From positions 248,001 to 312,000 of the forward strand of contig NZ_RBZU01000004.1 of the NCBI RefSeq assembly GCF_003628125.1: 64,000 nucleotides of DNA, given 5' to 3'. Made by a program: the position numbers and the translations under genes. This DNA comes from Pararobbsia silviterrae. Its GTDB lineage: Bacteria; Pseudomonadota; Gammaproteobacteria; Burkholderiales; Burkholderiaceae. Shown here piece by piece: positions 35,730-43,280 of this stretch (the stretch's first letter is position 1; the number at the start of each line of letters is the position of its first letter). A model generated the notes under the pieces. The model searched no databases. It was not told the origin of the DNA and saw only the letters and a program-made list of their open reading frames with translations.

Positions 35730-36331
35730 GAAGTTTTCCTTGTCGCAACGAGGGGGAGGACGCCGGGCGCGCGCAGCGCGGGGCGGTCGGGTTCGACTTC
35801 GGTCAGCGGCTGCGTCTCGACATGCGTCGCGAGACAGCGGCGCGCGAGATCATGATAGGCCTCGGTGCCTTCTTTTTTCCAGGCGAGCTCGTCGTCGGTC
35901 ACGGTCCGCAGCAGCTTGGCCGGGGTCCCCGCGACAAGCGTGCGGGGCGCGACGCGCATGCCCGCACGCACGAAACTCATGGCCGCGACGATCGCCTCGG
36001 CGCCGATTTCGGCGTCGTCCATGACCACGGCGTTCATGCCGACGAGCGCGTCGCGCCGGACCACGCAGCTATGCAGAATCGCGCCGTGGCCGATATGCCC
36101 GTTCTCCTCGACGACCGTCGGACGCCCCGGAAACCCATGCATGACGCAGTTGTCCTGCACGTTCGCACCGCGTTCGAGAACGATCGTCCCGAAGTCGCCG
36201 CGCAGGCTCGCGTGCGGTCCGACATAACACGCGGGGCCGATCCGGACATCGCCGATCAGGACGGCGCTCGGGTGGACGAACGCGGTCGGATCGACGACCG
36301 GGATCACGCCATCGATGGCATAACAGGGCAT
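35726..36331 (-). CDS. paaY: PaaY, gamma-carbonic-anhydrase-fold thioesterase
   Basis: 201-residue left-handed beta-helix protein. [10 protein letters not shown] and [16 protein letters not shown] provide the three metal-ligand histidines of the gamma-carbonic-anhydrase family. [10 protein letters not shown] follows, as in PaaY. PaaY hydrolyses dead-end CoA esters formed in phenylacetate degradation. It is divergent from paaG and coupled by a GTGA overlap to the enoyl-CoA hydratase. GAGGAG before ATG 36331 supports this start. Confidence 0.88.
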   Translation of the reverse strand: MPCYAIDGVIPVVDPTAFVHPSAVLIGDVRIGPACYVGPHASLRGDFGTIVLERGANVQDNCVMHGFPGRPTVVEENGHIGHGAILHSCVVRRDALVGMNAVVMDDAEIGAEAIVAAMSFVRAGMRVAPRTLVAGTPAKLLRTVTDDELAWKKEGTEAYHDLARRCLATHVETQPLTEVEPDRPALRAPGVLPLVATRKTS

Positions 36332-36378
36332 GCGGCGCTCCTCGATTCGGGCCGGCGACCGGTCCCGAAAAAAATGCT

Positions 36379-36406
36379 TTGACTTATGTCGCCTGTCCGC
36401 TAACAT
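36379..36406 (+). promoter_or_regulatory. probable sigma-70 promoter of the paa operon
   Basis: TTGACT at 36379-36384 and TAACAT at 36401-36406, 16 bp apart, form a good sigma-70 promoter about 75 bp before the paaG start. The region is clearly AT-richer than its surroundings. Confidence 0.6.
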
Positions 36407-36414
36407 AAATTAAC

Positions 36415-36426
36415 CCGACCGGTCGG
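36415..36426. promoter_or_regulatory. palindromic operator, likely PaaR (TetR) site
   Basis: CCGACCGGTCGG is a perfect 12-bp palindrome about 9-20 bp past the -10 element, over the expected transcription start. TetR-family regulators of CoA-ester catabolism bind ACCGACCGGTCGGT-like palindromes. The TetR gene inside the operon (42618-43256) is the obvious binder. No other copy was seen in the paa region. Confidence 0.65.
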
Positions 36427-36481
36427 TCAATGAATTAATCCGATCCGCATCCCATCCGGGAACGCCATGGAGGAGACACCG

Positions 36482-37300
36482 ATGTCTGATGCCGAGATCG
36501 CAAGCGCCTCGATCCGCGTCGCGCAGCAAGGCGCGGTCCGCACGATCACGCTGAATCGTCCGGCTGCGCTGAACAGCCTGACGCGCGAGATGCTTGCGGC
36601 GTGGCTCGATGCGCTCGAACAGGCCGCCGCCGACCCGGCGGTCCGCGCGCTCGTGATCACGGGCGCGGGCCGCGCGTTCTGCGCGGGTCAGGATCTCGCC
36701 GATCCGGCCGTCGCGCCGGCCGACGGCGCGAACGTGGCGCACGCCGATCTCGGGCGTGTCATCGAAGACAGCTATCGGCCGCTCGTGCTGCGCCTGCGCA
36801 GCATGCCCGTGCCCGTCGTCGCGGCCGTCAACGGCGTCGCCGCCGGGGCCGGCGCGAACCTCGCGCTGGCCGCCGATATCGTGCTCGCCGCCGAGTCCGC
36901 GAGCTTTATCCAGGCGTTCTCGAAGATCGGCCTGGTGCCCGACTCGGGCGGCACGTGGCTCCTTCCGCGGCTCGTCGGCCGGGCCCGCGCGTTCGGGCTC
37001 GCGATGCTGGCCGAGAAGCTTGGCGCGCGCGAAGCCGAATCGATCGGCCTGATCTGGAAATGCGTGCCCGACGCGGCGCTCGCGCGCGAGGCCGAAACGC
37101 TCGCGCAGCGCCTCGCGGCGATGCCGGTTCGCGCGCTCGTCGCGATGCGCGGCGCGATCGATGACGCCGCGCATCTCACGCTCGACGCGGCGCTCATGCG
37201 CGAGGCGGCGCTGCAGCGCGCGCTCGGTCATGCGCACGACTATCTCGAAGGCGTCGATGCGTTCAGACGCAAGCGTGCGCCCATCTTCACCGACCGCTAG
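36482..37300 (+). CDS. paaG: PaaG, oxepin-CoA-forming isomerase
   Basis: 272-residue crotonase. The oxyanion-hole segments FCAGQDLADP and GVAAGAGANLALAADIVLAA, and FSKIGLVPDSGGTWLLPRLV, are characteristic of PaaG, which isomerises 1,2-epoxyphenylacetyl-CoA to oxepin-CoA. ATG 36482 follows GGAGGAG; an in-frame ATG at 36467 overlaps that ribosome-binding site and is unlikely. It is the first gene of the rightward paa operon, 14 bp before paaK. Confidence 0.9.
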   Translation: MSDAEIASASIRVAQQGAVRTITLNRPAALNSLTREMLAAWLDALEQAAADPAVRALVITGAGRAFCAGQDLADPAVAPADGANVAHADLGRVIEDSYRPLVLRLRSMPVPVVAAVNGVAAGAGANLALAADIVLAAESASFIQAFSKIGLVPDSGGTWLLPRLVGRARAFGLAMLAEKLGAREAESIGLIWKCVPDAALAREAETLAQRLAAMPVRALVAMRGAIDDAAHLTLDAALMREAALQRALGHAHDYLEGVDAFRRKRAPIFTDR

Positions 37301-37314
37301 ACGAGGAGAGGTTC

Positions 37315-38640
37315 ATGCCCGTACGTGTCCCCGCTGCCGCGGATCTCGAACCGATCGAGCGCGCGAGCCGCGACGCCCTGCAGTCGCTCCAGCTCGAACG
37401 CCTCAGAGCCACGTTGACGCGCGCCTATGACAACGTCGCGCACTATCGCGCGACGTTCGATGCGCACGGCGTGCATCCGTCGGACCTCAAGACGCTCGGC
37501 GATCTCGCGAAATTTCCGTTCACGTCGAAGCGCGATCTGCGCGAACACTACCCGTTCGGGCTGTTCGCCGTGCCGCGCGAACAACTCGCGCGTGTGCATG
37601 CATCGTCGGGTACGACGGGCAAGCCGACCGTCGTCGGCTATACGAAGCACGACATCGAGGTCTGGGCGAATCTCGTCGCGCGGTCGATTCGCGCCGCGGG
37701 CGGACGGCCCGGCGACATGGTGCATGTCGCGTACGGCTATGGGCTCTTTACGGGCGGACTCGGTGCGCATTACGGCGCGGAGCGCGCGGGGTGCACGGTC
37801 GTGCCGATGTCCGGCGGCCAGACCGAGAAGCAGGTCCAGATGATCGTCGATCTGCGGCCCGACATCATCATGATCACGCCGTCGTATATGCAGGTCGTCA
37901 TCGAAGCGTTCTACAAGCTCGGGCTCGATCCGTCGCAGACGTCGCTGAAGGTCGGCATTTTCGGCGCCGAGCCGTGGACCGAGGCGATGCGGCGCGATAT
38001 CGAGGTCAAGGCCGGCATCGACGCGGTCGATATCTATGGCCTGTCCGAACTCATGGGGCCCGGTGTCGCGAGCGAGTGCATCGAATCGAAAGACGGTCCG
38101 ACGATCTGGGAAGACCATTTCTATCCGGAGATCATCGACCCTGTCACGGGCGAGGTCCTGCCCGACGGCGCGGACGGCGAACTCGTCTTCACGTCGCTGA
38201 CGAAGGAAGCCATGCCGATCGTGCGCTATCGGACGCGCGACCTCACGCGGCTGCTCGCGCCGACCTCGCGCGCGTTTCGCCGGATCGGCAAGATCGTCGG
38301 CCGTTCCGACGACATGCTGATCATTCGCGGCGTCAATGTCTTTCCGACGCAGATCGAGGAAATCGTCATGCAGCACGCGCGTCTGTGCGGGCAATACCAG
38401 CTCGTCGTCACACGCGACGGATTGCTCGATCAGATCGAAGTGCGCTGCGAACTGCATCACACGTCCGATCCCGTGCCCGAAGCGGAAACGCGCGAGATCG
38501 CCGACTGGCTGCGCAGCCGGATCAAGACGCTCGTCGGCATCACGACGCGCGTCTGCGTACTGCCGCCCGATTCGATCGAGCGCACGGCGACCGGCAAGGC
38601 GCGCCGCGTGATCGATCAACGCAATCTGCAACCGAGTTAA
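37315..38640 (+). CDS. paaK: PaaK, phenylacetate-CoA ligase
   Basis: 441-residue adenylate-forming ligase. The ATP-binding loop is [14 protein letters not shown] near residues 98-111. [15 protein letters not shown] and [11 protein letters not shown] follow, with the C-terminal lysine motif near [10 protein letters not shown]. It makes phenylacetyl-CoA from phenylacetate, the entry step of the pathway. AGGAG precedes ATG 37315. Length matches the family (about 430-440 residues). Confidence 0.95.
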   Translation: MPVRVPAAADLEPIERASRDALQSLQLERLRATLTRAYDNVAHYRATFDAHGVHPSDLKTLGDLAKFPFTSKRDLREHYPFGLFAVPREQLARVHASSGTTGKPTVVGYTKHDIEVWANLVARSIRAAGGRPGDMVHVAYGYGLFTGGLGAHYGAERAGCTVVPMSGGQTEKQVQMIVDLRPDIIMITPSYMQVVIEAFYKLGLDPSQTSLKVGIFGAEPWTEAMRRDIEVKAGIDAVDIYGLSELMGPGVASECIESKDGPTIWEDHFYPEIIDPVTGEVLPDGADGELVFTSLTKEAMPIVRYRTRDLTRLLAPTSRAFRRIGKIVGRSDDMLIIRGVNVFPTQIEEIVMQHARLCGQYQLVVTRDGLLDQIEVRCELHHTSDPVPEAETREIADWLRSRIKTLVGITTRVCVLPPDSIERTATGKARRVIDQRNLQPS

Positions 38641-38666
38641 TTGCATATCACCAGGTCAATCCGATC

Positions 38667-39683
38667 ATGTACACGCAAGCGATGGACACGATGGGCAAGG
38701 ACGCGGCAGGCAAGGCGCCCGTCATCAGCGCGGAAGACGCCGAACGCATGGCGCGCTTCGACGCGCGTATCGACGCGGGCGAATATATCGAGCCCAAGGA
38801 CTGGATGCCCGCGCATTACCGCAAGACGCTCGTGCGTCAGATCAGCCAGCACGCGCATTCGGAGATCGTCGGCATGCTGCCCGAAGGCAACTGGATCACG
38901 CGCGCGCCGACGCTCAAGCGCAAGGCGATCCTGCTCGCGAAGGTGCAGGACGAAGCGGGGCACGGCCTCTATCTGTACTCGGCCGCCGAGACGCTCGGCG
39001 TCTCGCGCGACGCGATGCTCGACGCCTTGCATACGGGCGCCGCGAAATACAGCTCGATCTTCAATTACCCGACGCTGAGCTGGGCCGATGTCGGCGTGAT
39101 CGGCTGGCTTGTCGACGGCGCGGCGATCATGAATCAAGTGCCCATTTGCCGGTGCTCGTATGCGCCGTATGCGCGCGCGATGATCCGCGTCTGCCGCGAG
39201 GAATCATTCCATCAGCGCCAGGGCTTCGAGTCGCTGCTGACGATGATGACCGACGGTACGCCCGCGCAACGCGCGATGGTGCAGGACGCGGTCGATCGCT
39301 GGTGGTGGCCCTCGCTGATGATGTTCGGGCCGCCCGACGATCAGTCGCCGAACTCGGCGCAGTCGATGCGCTGGGGCATCAAGCGCAACTCGAATGACGA
39401 GCTTCGCCAGAAGTTCGTCGACGCGGCGGTCGAGCAGGCGAACGTGCTTGGCGTCGCGTTGCCCGACCCGGCGTTGCGCTGGAACGCGGCGCGCGGACAT
39501 CACGATTTCGGCGCGATCGACTGGAGCGAGTTCTGGCGTGTCGTAGGCGGCGACGGTCCATGCAACCGCGAGCGCCTTCGCGCGCGCGTTCAAGCGTGGG
39601 AGGACGGCGCCTGGGTCCGCGACGCCGCGCTCGCGTACGCACGCCGGCAGGATGCGGCGCATGAAGCCGCGCAGGCGGCCTGA
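38667..39683 (+). CDS. paaA: PaaA, diiron subunit of phenylacetyl-CoA epoxidase
   Basis: 338-residue catalytic subunit. The diiron ligands sit in [13 protein letters not shown] and [13 protein letters not shown], each an ExxH pair. The segment [20 protein letters not shown] is typical of PaaA. With PaaB, PaaC and the reductase PaaE it inserts one oxygen atom into the phenylacetyl-CoA ring. The frame is open far upstream, but ATG 38667 gives the family N-terminus 26 bp after paaK. Confidence 0.93.
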   Translation: MYTQAMDTMGKDAAGKAPVISAEDAERMARFDARIDAGEYIEPKDWMPAHYRKTLVRQISQHAHSEIVGMLPEGNWITRAPTLKRKAILLAKVQDEAGHGLYLYSAAETLGVSRDAMLDALHTGAAKYSSIFNYPTLSWADVGVIGWLVDGAAIMNQVPICRCSYAPYARAMIRVCREESFHQRQGFESLLTMMTDGTPAQRAMVQDAVDRWWWPSLMMFGPPDDQSPNSAQSMRWGIKRNSNDELRQKFVDAAVEQANVLGVALPDPALRWNAARGHHDFGAIDWSEFWRVVGGDGPCNRERLRARVQAWEDGAWVRDAALAYARRQDAAHEAAQAA

Positions 39684-39732
39684 ACGCGCAGCGCCCCCCC
39701 GATCTCTTCGCTCGATGCAGGAACGCAAGCTC

Positions 39733-40086
39733 ATGGAAACGCACGCCACGCCACACCTCGAACACGCGGAACCGGCCGCGGCTCCGGACGCCGCGTCGAT
39801 CCCGCGCGCGCAATGGCCGCTCTGGGAAGTCTTCGTCCGCAACAAGGCGGGACTCGATCACAAGCACTGCGGCAGCCTGCATGCGGCCGACGGCGCGATG
39901 GCGCTGCAGCTCGCGCGCGACGTCTATACGCGGCGTCAGGAAGGGACGAGCGTCTGGGTCGTGCGCTCGGACCAGATTGTCGCTTCCGATCCGCGCGACA
40001 AGGACATGCTGTTCGATCCGGCCGACGACAAGATCTACCGGCACCCGACGTTCTATACGTTGCCGGATTCCGTCAACCATATGTGA
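39733..40086 (+). CDS. paaB: PaaB, structural subunit of phenylacetyl-CoA epoxidase
   Basis: 117-residue protein. WPLWEVFVRNKAGLDHKHCG and HAADGAMALQLARDVYTRRQ, ending in DSVNHM, are typical of PaaB. It is about 20 residues longer than the usual 95 because of an N-terminal extension rich in Ala, Pro and Glu. PaaB bridges the PaaA-PaaC complex. The start at 39733 has AGGA upstream; ATG 39715 is an alternative. Confidence 0.9.
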   Translation: METHATPHLEHAEPAAAPDAASIPRAQWPLWEVFVRNKAGLDHKHCGSLHAADGAMALQLARDVYTRRQEGTSVWVVRSDQIVASDPRDKDMLFDPADDKIYRHPTFYTLPDSVNHM

Positions 40087-40097
40087 GCGACGCGACG

Positions 40098-40871
40098 ATG
40101 AATGCTTCGATCCAGGTCACCCGCGATCCGTCGGTCCAGTATCTGCTGCGGCTCGGCGACACGTGTCTGATCCATGCGCAGCGGCTTGCCGAGTGGTGCG
40201 GTCATGCGCCGATCCTCGAGGAAGACATCGCGATGACGAATATCGCGCTCGACTATATCGGCCAGGCGCGCGCGTTGCTCACGCTCGCGGGGCAGCGCGA
40301 AGGCGCGGGTCACGACGAAGACCAGCTCGCCTATCTGCGCGAGGAACGCGATTACGTGAACCTCACGCTCGTCGAGTTGCCGCGCGGCGATTTTGCGGTT
40401 GCGATGATCCGCGCGTATTTGCTGGCGAGTCTGCTTCGGCATGTCTGGCGCGCGCTCGAATCGTCGCGCGACGAGGCGCTGGCCGCCATCGCGGGCAAGG
40501 CGATCAAGGAGGTCCGCTATCACGCGCAGCACGCGGGCGAATGGGTCGTGCGGCTCGGCCGCGGCACGCCCGAATCGGCGCGCCGCGCGCACGACGCGCT
40601 GAATGCGCTATGGCCGTATTTGCGCGAGGCGTTCGTCGCGGATCCCGTCGACGATCACGCGCACGCGACCGGTTTCGGTCCGCGCTGGGCCGATCTGCAC
40701 GATGCGTGGCACACCGAGGTGGTTCAGACGCTTGCCGCGGCGGGACTCGAACCGCCGCCGACGACGCGCTTCGAAAGCGCGGGAAAATTCGGCCGTCACA
40801 GCGAGCATATGGGCTACATCCTCGCGGAGCTTCAGCACCTGCAGCGCGCGTATCCGGGAGGCGCATGGTGA
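40098..40871 (+). CDS. paaC: PaaC, structural subunit of phenylacetyl-CoA epoxidase
   Basis: 257-residue helical protein. AEWCGHAPILEEDIAMTNIA near residue 30 and HSEHMGYILAELQHLQRAYP at the C-terminus are characteristic of PaaC, which holds the PaaA diiron subunit in an active complex. A GTG at 40083 overlaps the paaB stop (GTGA) and could be the true coupled start; ATG 40098 was chosen by homology. Confidence 0.9.
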   Translation: MNASIQVTRDPSVQYLLRLGDTCLIHAQRLAEWCGHAPILEEDIAMTNIALDYIGQARALLTLAGQREGAGHDEDQLAYLREERDYVNLTLVELPRGDFAVAMIRAYLLASLLRHVWRALESSRDEALAAIAGKAIKEVRYHAQHAGEWVVRLGRGTPESARRAHDALNALWPYLREAFVADPVDDHAHATGFGPRWADLHDAWHTEVVQTLAAAGLEPPPTTRFESAGKFGRHSEHMGYILAELQHLQRAYPGGAW

Positions 40872-41404
40872 TGACGATTCGCAACGAGGGATGCATCGAT
40901 CCCGCGCAGGTCGCGCGGATCATCGACACCGTACTCGATCCCGAGATACCGGTCGTGTCGATTCGCGAACTCGGCATCGTGCGCGATCTGCAGTGCACGC
41001 ACGATCATGTCGACATCGTGCTGACGCCGACGTATTCGGGATGTCCCGCGACGGAGGCGATCGAAGCCGCGGTGCGCGAAGCGTTCGCGGACGCGGGCTA
41101 TTCGAACGTGACCGTCCGCTATCGGCTCGCGCCGGCCTGGACGACCGACTGGATCACCGACGAAGGCCGCCGCAAGCTGCATGCATACGGTATCGCGCCG
41201 CCCGTGCGGCGCGCCGCCGACGAAGCCGCGCGCCACGAACGTCCGATCCGCTTCTTCGACCGCCGCGCCGATGCGTCCGTCCCGTGCCCGCAATGCGGCA
41301 GCGCGCAGACCGAGCGGTTGTCGGCGTTCGGATCGACCGCGTGCAAGTCGCTCTATCGCTGCCGCGCGTGCGGCGAACCCTTCGACTATTTCAAGCCGAT
41401 CTGA
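40871..41404 (+). CDS. paaD: PaaD, epoxidase maturation factor
   Basis: 177-residue protein. The N-terminal MIP18/DUF59 domain carries DPEIPVVSIRELGIVRDL and PTYSGCPATEAIE with the conserved Cys. A C-terminal zinc ribbon reads CPQCG and CRACG. PaaD is thought to help assemble the iron cofactors of the epoxidase. The ATG at 40871 overlaps the paaC stop (TGATG); an upstream ATG at 40865 would add two residues. Confidence 0.9.
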   Translation: MTIRNEGCIDPAQVARIIDTVLDPEIPVVSIRELGIVRDLQCTHDHVDIVLTPTYSGCPATEAIEAAVREAFADAGYSNVTVRYRLAPAWTTDWITDEGRRKLHAYGIAPPVRRAADEAARHERPIRFFDRRADASVPCPQCGSAQTERLSAFGSTACKSLYRCRACGEPFDYFKPI

Positions 41405-41425
41405 ATCCGGCGCGCCGAGCCTGTC

Positions 41426-42517
41426 ATGAACACCCATTTCTATGCGTTGCGCGTGCGCGATGTGCGGCCCGATACCGACGATGCCGTCGTCGTGACGTTC
41501 GACCTGCCCGATGCGCTTGCCGAGACGTTCCGCTTTTCGGCGGGGCAGTACCTGACGCTGCGCCAGCAGGTCGACGGCGCGGACTTGCGGCGCTCGTATT
41601 CGATTTGCTCGGGCGTCGACGATCGCGCGTTGAGCGTCGCCGTACGCAAGGTTGCGGGCGGCGCGTTCTCGACGTGGGTCAACGACGCGCTGCGCGTCGG
41701 CGACGATATCGACGTGATGCCGCCGCAGGGCACGTTTCATGTGAGCGCGCCGGCGTCCGGCGACGATCTGCATCGCGGACGCGCGTTTCTGTTCATCGCG
41801 GCGGGCAGCGGCATCACGCCGATTCTGTCGATCATGAAGACGGTGCTCGCGCGCGAACCCGCATGCCGCTGCACGCTGATCTACGGCAACCGCATGCAAA
41901 GCACGGCGATGTTCAAGGAAGAGATCGAGGACCTCAAGAACCGCTATATGACGCGCGTCGTGCTCCACCACGTGTTCTCGCGCGAGCAGACGGATACGCC
42001 GTTGAGCAGCGGCCGGCTCGATCGCGAAAAGATCGCGCGCGTCTTGCAGACGCTTGTCGGCGTCGAGGCAATCGATCACGCATTTATCTGCGGACCGCAT
42101 CAAGTCAACGACGAGGCCGAGATGGCCTTGCTCGATGCGGGGCTCGCGTCCGAACGAATCCATATCGAACGCTTCGGCGCGCCGCCGCCGGTCGCGGGCG
42201 CGCGCGCGGAGCCCGTGCGCGCGGACGTCGCGCCCGTCGCGCGCATCACGATCGTGCGCGACGGCATGCATCGCGAGATCCGCTTCGACAAGACCGATAC
42301 GAGCATTCTCGACGCCGCGAGCGGCGCGGGTCTCGATATGCCGTTCTCATGTAAATCGGGCGTCTGCTGCACGTGCCGCGCGAAGCTGCTGCGCGGCGAA
42401 GTCCGCATGGATCGCAATTTCGCGCTCGACAAGCACGAACTCGACGCGGGCTTCGTGCTCACGTGTCAGGCCTATCCGGTGACCGAGGAGGTCGTGTTGT
42501 CGTTCGACGAGCGATAG
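41426..42517 (+). CDS. paaE: PaaE, epoxidase reductase
   Basis: 363-residue electron-transfer protein. The N-terminal part is a ferredoxin reductase-like FAD domain (RRSYSICSGV) and NAD(P) domain (AAGSGITPILSIMKTVL). The C-terminal part is a plant-type [2Fe-2S] domain with CKSGVCCTC and the fourth cysteine in LTCQA. It passes electrons from NADPH to PaaA. It follows paaD by 21 bp in the same operon. Confidence 0.93.
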   Translation: MNTHFYALRVRDVRPDTDDAVVVTFDLPDALAETFRFSAGQYLTLRQQVDGADLRRSYSICSGVDDRALSVAVRKVAGGAFSTWVNDALRVGDDIDVMPPQGTFHVSAPASGDDLHRGRAFLFIAAGSGITPILSIMKTVLAREPACRCTLIYGNRMQSTAMFKEEIEDLKNRYMTRVVLHHVFSREQTDTPLSSGRLDREKIARVLQTLVGVEAIDHAFICGPHQVNDEAEMALLDAGLASERIHIERFGAPPPVAGARAEPVRADVAPVARITIVRDGMHREIRFDKTDTSILDAASGAGLDMPFSCKSGVCCTCRAKLLRGEVRMDRNFALDKHELDAGFVLTCQAYPVTEEVVLSFDER

Positions 42518-42617
42518 CGAGGACAGCGGACACGTCGCGATCGTGTTGCGCGAACGGGGCTCTGAAGCCCGGATGGCAAAATAGGATCTCGATCGATGCC
42601 CTGCAAGGAGTGATGCC

Positions 42618-43256
42618 ATGGCCCGCAAGCGGACCGCCGATTACGATATCCAGCGCGACAAGATTCTCGAACAGGCCGCGAACCTGTTCGCGCGCGGCGG
42701 GTATCCGGGAACCTCGATGAACGACGTCGCCGAAGCCTGCGGCGTCTCGAAGCCGGCGCTCTATCACTATGTCCGCGATAAGTATCAGTTGCTCGTGCAT
42801 ATCTGCGAGCGCCATATCGAACGGCTCGAAGCCGTCGTGCACGATGTCGCGGCGCTCGGACTTGCGCCCGAGCCGCGCTTGCGCGCGCTGATCGCGCGCT
42901 TCGTCGATGAGTACTCGGTCGCGCAAAGCGCGCATCGCGTGCTGACCGAAGACGTCAAGTTTCTTGAAAGCGAGGATCGCGACCGGATCCTCGACGCCGA
43001 ACGCCGGGTCGTCGCCTATCTCGCGCAGACCGTCGCGGCGCTGCGTCCCGAGGTCGATACGGCGCGCTTGTCGAAGCCGCTGACGATGCTGCTGTTCGGC
43101 ATGATCAATTGGATGTTCACCTGGCTCAAGCCGGGCGGCGAACTCGACCATGCGGCGATGGCGCCGATCGTGGCCGATCTGTTTCTGGGCGGACTCGACG
43201 CCGTGAAGGTCGAGCGGCCGCTTGCCAGCACGATGGAACTGACGGGAGACACATGA
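42618..43256 (+). CDS. paaR: TetR-family regulator of the paa operon (PaaR)
   Basis: 212-residue repressor. The N-terminal helix-turn-helix is ILEQAANLFARGGYPGTSMN, then CGVSKPALYHYVRDKYQLLV. The C-terminal helical domain would bind a CoA ligand, probably phenylacetyl-CoA. It lies inside the operon between paaE and paaZ, so it autoregulates. The palindrome at 36415-36426 is its likely site. The function is inferred from position. Confidence 0.85.
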   Translation: MARKRTADYDIQRDKILEQAANLFARGGYPGTSMNDVAEACGVSKPALYHYVRDKYQLLVHICERHIERLEAVVHDVAALGLAPEPRLRALIARFVDEYSVAQSAHRVLTEDVKFLESEDRDRILDAERRVVAYLAQTVAALRPEVDTARLSKPLTMLLFGMINWMFTWLKPGGELDHAAMAPIVADLFLGGLDAVKVERPLASTMELTGDT

Positions 43257-43280
43257 CATGAACACGGAGCGGCGCACGCG

